Positions 58,531 to 64,000 of a stretch of 64,000 bases of DNA are shown piece by piece; the first letter of the stretch is position 1, and each line of letters begins with the position of its first letter. The stretch is taken from positions 2,912,501-2,976,500 of the forward strand of contig NC_134774.1 of NCBI RefSeq assembly GCF_050436995.1, written 5' to 3'. Position numbers and translations under genes: made by a program. The stretch is from Anticarsia gemmatalis. Taxonomy: Eukaryota > Arthropoda > Insecta > Lepidoptera > Erebidae. The notes below the pieces were generated by a model. That model was not told the DNA's origin, searched no databases, and was given only the letters and a program-made list of their open reading frames with translations.

Positions 58531-60742
58531 GCGACTACTAACATAATACTACAATGAATTTAAATAAGTATATTTTAACCTATACACTGTGAATGATTAT
58601 TTTTTAACCCCCGACGCAAAAAGAGGGGTGTTATAAGTTTCATGTGTCTGTCTGTGGCATCATAAGTCCCGAACGGATGCAGTGATTTCAATTTAGGTTT
58701 TAAATCTTTCTTTAATCCACTGCCGGGCAAAAGTTCCCGGAAGAGAAATGGGTTAGACTTTGAGCCCACCACGCTAGCCAATAACGGATTTGAAATATGC
58801 ATGCCTTCAAACTGTATTTAAGAATCTTTAGGCATTTATCTTACATGCCTAAAGGTTAACTAAGCTTGCATCTCCCACGCAAGTGGACGACGGTTCGAAC
58901 CCAAGACAATGACTTTCGAAGTGATATGTGTATTATAAATAATGATCACGTTGTTATAACGATGAAGGAACACATCGTGAGCAATGTCATGTGTGAGAGT
59001 TGTTTCAACAGTTGTTGTAGTAATGTAAAGTGTCACTTGATCACTGTGATGGACTCTACCCTCTCATTACGAGAGATTTGCCCAGCAGTGGGATAGTGAT
59101 GGGTTAGTTTTGTCAACGAATTGTTGCTTGTTTAAATAGGGTTAAGAGATCAAATAGGTCTTATTTTTTACAGCTTGTATTATCTGTATGTTACGTTATT
59201 TTTAGTATTTAAACTATGACCTTAAAGATAACTACTTAATTAAAATCATTAACGAAATATAGGAATCAAACAATCTTGTTTTTATCGTATTATTTCGTCG
59301 CTAAATCCTTTTTACACACAAAATATTACGTCTGTTATACCCGAAGGTGTAGTACAACAGCGGCGCGGATCGATTTCTGAGGTTAAGCGACGCTTGTCGA
59401 GCTTGTTCTGTGGATGGGTGACAAAGGGTGGTAAATTGTGTGTCCCGGCTGTCATTTTCAAAGATCTTTGACAGTCGTTAACAGTAGTCAGAAGCTTGAA
59501 AGTCTGACAACCAGTCTTACTTAGTATCGTGTTATGTTATATAACTCAGGTAACTGGATTGTGGAGGTCTGATAGACAGTCGCTCCATCTAAAATACTGG
59601 TATTCAGCTGCATCCGGTGAGACTGGCAGTCGACTCAAACATAGTTGGAAGAAAGTCTACTTAGATCGATTCTTTGCCTGCCGTTATAAGAAATAGTGCA
59701 TAGTTGTAAGAAAGACTAGACTGATCATATAATAAAACTACAACTTTCTTTAAAACAAAAAAGTATTTATTCTTCAAAACATAAAAACAATCATTTTGCA
59801 TATTATTATAACTTTGAGAATTAACATTATTAAGGCGTGTTTCCACTAAGACAGAACAGATCGCGAACACGAATTACAGTACTCGATTTCTCCACTCCGC
59901 GTCAGTGGAAACGCACCTTTATACATATAAAAAAACTTAACATTATTAAGGCAATATTATGCTTATTCAATCTTATTATTTTACAGACTGGGAGTCGAAC
60001 CCGAGACTACGCAATCTGCACTCTCTCTGTGTAAGGAGCTATGAATTAATAACTTAAGGCTTGAAGGGGGGAAAGGAGGGGAGGGAAGAAAATCACCAAA
60101 TACCTGAGAGACTACATGGTCATCATCATACAAGGTACATAATCTCTATATATATAATTCTTCTGTAAGTGTGTATGTCACTGAACTTCTCTTAAACGAC
60201 TGGACCGATTTTGATGAAATTTTTTGTGTGTGTTCAAGGGGATCTGAGAATGGTTTAGATTCACAATTTTGTTCGCTGGACAATGTTTTTTTATTTAATT
60301 TTTATGGCAAAACAACGTTTGCCGGGTCAGCTAGTATATTATATAACTATTACATATATTAGTATAGTGTAGTTTACTGCCTCCGTGGCGCAGTGGTAGG
60401 CATAAGAGGCATAAGAGAGAATTGGTCATAATTTTCCCCGTTTTTGTAACATTTTTTACTGGTACTTTACTCCTATTGGTCGTAGCGTGATGATATATAG
60501 CCTTCCTCAATGAATGGACTATCTAACACTGAAATATTTTTTCAAATCGGACCAGTAGTTCCTGAGATTAGCGCGTTCAAACAAATAAACAAACTCTTCA
60601 GCTTTATAATAATAGTATAGATGAGACCTTTGCCCAACAGAAGGACAGTGACTTTAAGCAATGGAAAGCGGGGCTGTATCAGTTAAGCTCCTTATAAATA
60701 ATAAATGTCTTTTATAAAAAGCTAAACCATTATGAACATAAT
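58531..60742. other. Gene-free stretch between right esterase and MIT-domain gene
   Basis: Upstream region of the esterase, then a SINE T3 variant at 58830-59106, a 5S-SINE of family b at 59352-59672, a Helitron-like H3 copy at 60147-60335, and a T1 head at 60376-60400 interrupted by a Helitron-like H1 copy at 60404-60622. No TATA box was identified for the esterase. Confidence 0.5.
59352..59672 (+). mobile_element. 5S-rRNA-derived SINE, family b, long copy
   Basis: Head GATCGATTTCTGAGGTTAAG, CGACGCTTGTCGAGC and GTGGATGGGTGACAAAG. Body TCAAAGATCTTTGACAGTCG. Tail GGTGAGACTGGCAGTCGACT and CATAGTTGGAAGAAAG. Confidence 0.75.
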
Positions 60743-63103
60743 TTATGATATTCGACAACCATCGTTTGTTTCTCCTATTGGTATTTTTTGTTTCTCTTGT
60801 TGTGTAGTCTCTTCGGCCGTCTGTGAACATAAAATATAATATCACTATTTATGTATGGTTAGTGGCCCTAGTGTCAAGTAGTGTAAGTGTTTGTGGTGAA
60901 CTGTTGTTATGTTAAACAACAAGCGTGACTTGTATCACGGAGACGCTCAGCTCAAACACTGCACCTACATCTATGTAATGTACAAGTTAACACACTGAGC
61001 GTTTACACAAAAGTAACTATACGATGACTATTATATGCATCTTAAAAGCTCTGATCAAGCCTTTACCATGCTTAAGAGTGTATTATAAATAATGATCACG
61101 TTGTTACAACGATGAAGGAAAACATCGTGAGCAATGTCATGTGTGAGAGTTGTTTAAACAGTTGTTGTAGTAATGTAAAGTGTCACTTGATCACTGTGAT
61201 GGACTCTACTCTCTCATTACGAGAGACCCAGTGGGACATTAATGGGTCATTATACTTACAATGCTAGAGTCCTTAGGGTCTAAGTAAGGCATGGAAGCTT
61301 GTCTTCCGAACAGTCTCTTGAATCCAAACCTAGGAGTTGGTTTAGGGGTGGACGTACTTGACTGGACTTTAGGGGATGAACTCTGAAAAAAATATTTATA
61401 AAATAGTTCTCATCTTATACGAACGAAAATACGAAACTATGACGTCACTATGTCGTATTTCTATAGTAAAACTAGCTGATGCTGAAACGTTGCTTTGCCA
61501 TATAAAAAAAAATGTGTCACTTAGGTGTATGAAAAATAGATGTTGGCCGATTCTCAGACCTTGTCAATATGCTCACAAAAATTTACAAGAATCGGTCAAG
61601 CCGTTTCGGAGGAGTATGGCAACGAAAACTGTGACGCGAGAATTTTATATATTAGATGTATTTTCGACATTTATGGGTGTAAAATAAGGGGTAGATATTA
61701 AATACTTACTCTGTCTTCCGGTTGTTTGTCTGTTTGTCCGTTATTATGACTAGTGCTGCCCTCTGTGGTAGGAGTGTACGACACTCGCGCTTGACCTGCA
61801 AATAATGTATAATTAAAAATATGGTTAATGACCCGCGCAACTTCGCTTGCGTCACATAGGAGAGTCATAATTTTCCCCGTTTTTGTAACATTTTTTACTG
61901 GTACTCTGCACCTATTGGTCGTAGCGATGATAATATATAGCCTATAGCCTTCCGCAATAAATGGGCTATCTAACACTGAAATAATTTTTCAAATCGGACC
62001 AGTAGTTCCTGAGATTAGCGCGTTCAAACAAACAAACAAACAAACAAACTCTTCAGCTTTATAATATTAGTATAGATAATATTAGTATAGATTATTTATC
62101 TTACTAAAAAAATATAATGTTAAGTTCTATATTTTGTATATAGTGATTTGCGCAAAAAAATGTTTGAAAAAAAATATTGTTATTTCCATAATAAAAAAAC
62201 AAAACATATAAAATGTTCCACTTACTATTAATATTAATGCTGGCAACATTTTCATAAGTTGCAGTGTTGCTATCATTCCGCGGAAAACTGTTGGAGTTTG
62301 CTCCTTTCAGATACAGCTTTAATTCTTCAGCGCGCTCCATATATCTAGAAAATGTTTTAGACAAATATTTTTAAAATGATAGTGATCGGCATACGATCAG
62401 GGCATTAAGTAACTTGTACATTACATAGATGTACGCGCAGTAACACATAGCTACTTTTTATCCCGGAGTTCCCGATCGGGTTTACACGGGAAGGGTTTCC
62501 ACGCGGACGAAGTCGCGGACGGCCTCTAGTGTTAAATATTAGGTCGGGGAAAAAGTTTTTTCGCATTATAGTAGATATATATGAACTTGCAATAAAATCT
62601 CTTTAGTTTCAAGAATCACAAATGAGTACACGGTTCATTAGGTTTCTTTCAGTGAGCTCGTGAGGTACCCAAATATCGAGCTTTTTTGTGTAGAGAAAAG
62701 ATTTTAATACAAGTTCATACATACTATAATGCGAAAAGTCTTTTTCCCCGACCTAATATCTTTATATATATAATTATTCTGTAAGTGTGTATGTCACTGA
62801 ACTTCTCTTAAACGACTGGACCGATTTTGATGAAATTTTTTTTGTGTGTTCAAGGGGATCTGAGAATGGTTTAAATTCACAATGTTTTATTTAATTTCTA
62901 TGGCAAAACGACGTTTGCCGGGTCAGTTAGTTTATTTATACCTACCTAGTTAGTTTAGCGGCGAGCGCGGCTCGTCTGAGCGAGTCGGTCTCGCAGCCCA
63001 CGCACGGCACGAGGTACAGCAGACTGTCCCTGTAGCACACGAACGCTGGCTCCAGCTGACCCGCGCTGTCCAGTTCTATGGCTCGCTTTATTAACGTCAC
63101 CGC
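60743..63103 (-). CDS. MIT-domain protein, 5' incomplete
   Basis: Five exons on the minus strand, 63103-62946, 62344-62226, 61795-61710, 61382-61260 and 60820-60743, give 187 residues in a consistent frame ending at a stop. Exons 1-2 encode a MIT domain: AVTLIKRAIELDSAGQL, FVCYRDSLLYLV, then LRRAALAAKLTRYMERAEEL, the three-helix pattern that binds ESCRT-III tails. The helix 1 sequence is closest, from memory, to MITD1, but the C-terminal phospholipase-D-like domain of MITD1 is absent. Instead there is a Ser/Thr/Pro-rich tail with a basic RFGFKRLFGRQ segment. The starting exon, probably only a few residues, is upstream of 63103 and was not found. The last exon assignment rests on phase and acceptor only. 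Confidence 0.65.
61472..61655 (-). mobile_element. Helitron-like element, family H3
   Basis: CTAGCTGATGCTGAAACG start and AATTTTATATATTAGA end. In an intron of the MIT-domain gene. Confidence 0.6.
61830..62076 (-). mobile_element. Helitron-like element, family H1
   Basis: It lacks the CTAG end, starts at GACCCGCGCAACTTCGC and ends TAATATTAGTATAGA. In an intron of the MIT-domain gene. Confidence 0.7.
62434..62930. mobile_element. Cluster: H2 end, mariner MITE, H3 copy
   Basis: 62434-62530 is the CTAG end of an H2 element. 62542-62756 is the mariner-type MITE with both ends intact. 62757-62930 is an H3 copy. All lie in one intron of the MIT-domain gene. Confidence 0.65.
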
Positions 63104-64000
63104 CTGCAAATAAACATATATTATAATATTACTAGCTGACTCGCGCAACTTCGCTAGCGTCACATAAGAGAGAATGGGTGAAATTTTTCCCCGTTTTAGT
63201 AACATTTTTCGCTGGTACTCTGTTCAAATTGGTAGTAGCGTGATAATATATAGCCTATAACCTTCCTCGATAAATGGTTTATCTAACACTGAAAGAATGT
63301 TTCAAATCGGACCTGTAGTTCCAGAGATTAACGCGTTCAAACAAACAAACAAACAAACTCTTCAGCTTTATAATATTAGTATAGATCAGCCTAGCCTTTA
63401 GCCCTTTATTATAACCACGGAACAACTAACACAAGAAGAAAGGGCGACGCTAACACAAGAACTAGCTAACTAGCTAACACAAGAAGAAAAGGCATATCAT
63501 ACTATTTCATTGAAGATGGCTATCGACAAAAAAAATATATATCGTGACGAATTGAGAACCTCCTCCTTTTTTTGAAGTCGATTAAAAATCAACCGATGAC
63601 ATTTAACGTACACTATATCAGTCTAGCCTTTCTTCCAACTATGTTCGGCTTCCAGTCTCACCGGATGCAGCTGAATACTATTGTTTTAAATACAGCGACT
63701 GTCTATCAGACCTCCACAACACAGTTACCTGAGTTATAACACGATACTAAGTAAGACTGGCTTTCGGACTTTCAAGCTTCTGACTACTGTTAACGACTGT
63801 CAAAGATATTTGAAACCAGCCGGGACCCACAATTTAATGTGCCTTCCGAAACACGGAGGAACTCGATATGTATAAGATGGTTACCCATCCACAGAAAAAA
63901 CCTCAAAGATCGATCCGCGCGGCTGTTGTTAACTAAGCCACGAGCTTCTTTTCAACACTTGTTTGTACCCTCATCTTATTCCTAGATTCAATTTATCAAC
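63104..64000. other. Right edge: Helitron-like H1 and 5S-derived SINE
   Basis: 63132-63385 is an H1 element (minus). 63610-63940 is a 5S-derived SINE of family b (minus), ending in the head CAAAGATCGATCCGCGCGGC. No first exon for the MIT-domain gene was recognised. Confidence 0.6.

Overview
The window is eukaryotic nuclear DNA from a moth, most likely a noctuoid lepidopteran. The genes are split by short GT-AG introns, the proteins are insect-like, and the intergenic and intronic DNA is AT-rich. It is packed with non-autonomous Helitron-like elements, tRNA- and 5S-rRNA-derived SINEs, and TIR MITEs of the kinds typical of Lepidoptera. All calls come from reading the sequence. Splice sites were placed by hand from GT/AG signals, reading-frame phase and comparison of the two duplicated copies.

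Layout from left to right. (1) 1-10245 is one arm of a large diverged inverted duplication. It holds a carboxylesterase (+, 5' exon off the window) that converges on a chymotrypsin-fold serine protease homolog (-). (2) 10245-13730 has no gene. It is SINE, Helitron and MITE debris plus a degenerate tandem array. (3) 13730-22604 is a small seven-finger C2H2 gene (-). Its last intron carries an intact 5.5-kb LINE with a perfect 15-bp target-site duplication. (4) 23095-25781 is an RPUSD1-type pseudouridine synthase (-), head-to-head with (5) a long CAAP1 homolog at 26537-31166 (+). (6) 32680-44289 is the U1 snRNP 70K gene (+, nine coding exons). It has a G-run-rich 4.2-kb intron 4 and about 1 kb of imperfect TCA repeat in intron 7. 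(7) 44290-48815 has no gene. It contains a copied fragment of U1-70K exon 8, a near-perfect foldback element, SINEs and a mariner-type MITE. (8) 48815 to about 58530 is the second arm: protease homolog (+) converging on carboxylesterase (-), the latter complete with its signal-peptide exon. (9) 60743-63103 is a small MIT-domain gene (-), 5' incomplete.

The central genes are conserved housekeeping functions (U1 snRNP splicing, RNA modification, an apoptosis-related protein). The two arms carry fast-evolving secreted enzyme families. Points that stand out: the two protease homologs share loss of the catalytic serine and have each lost a different further triad residue. One block of the two esterases looks homogenised by gene conversion. 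The U1-70K gene has unusual intronic sequence that could bear on its own splicing.
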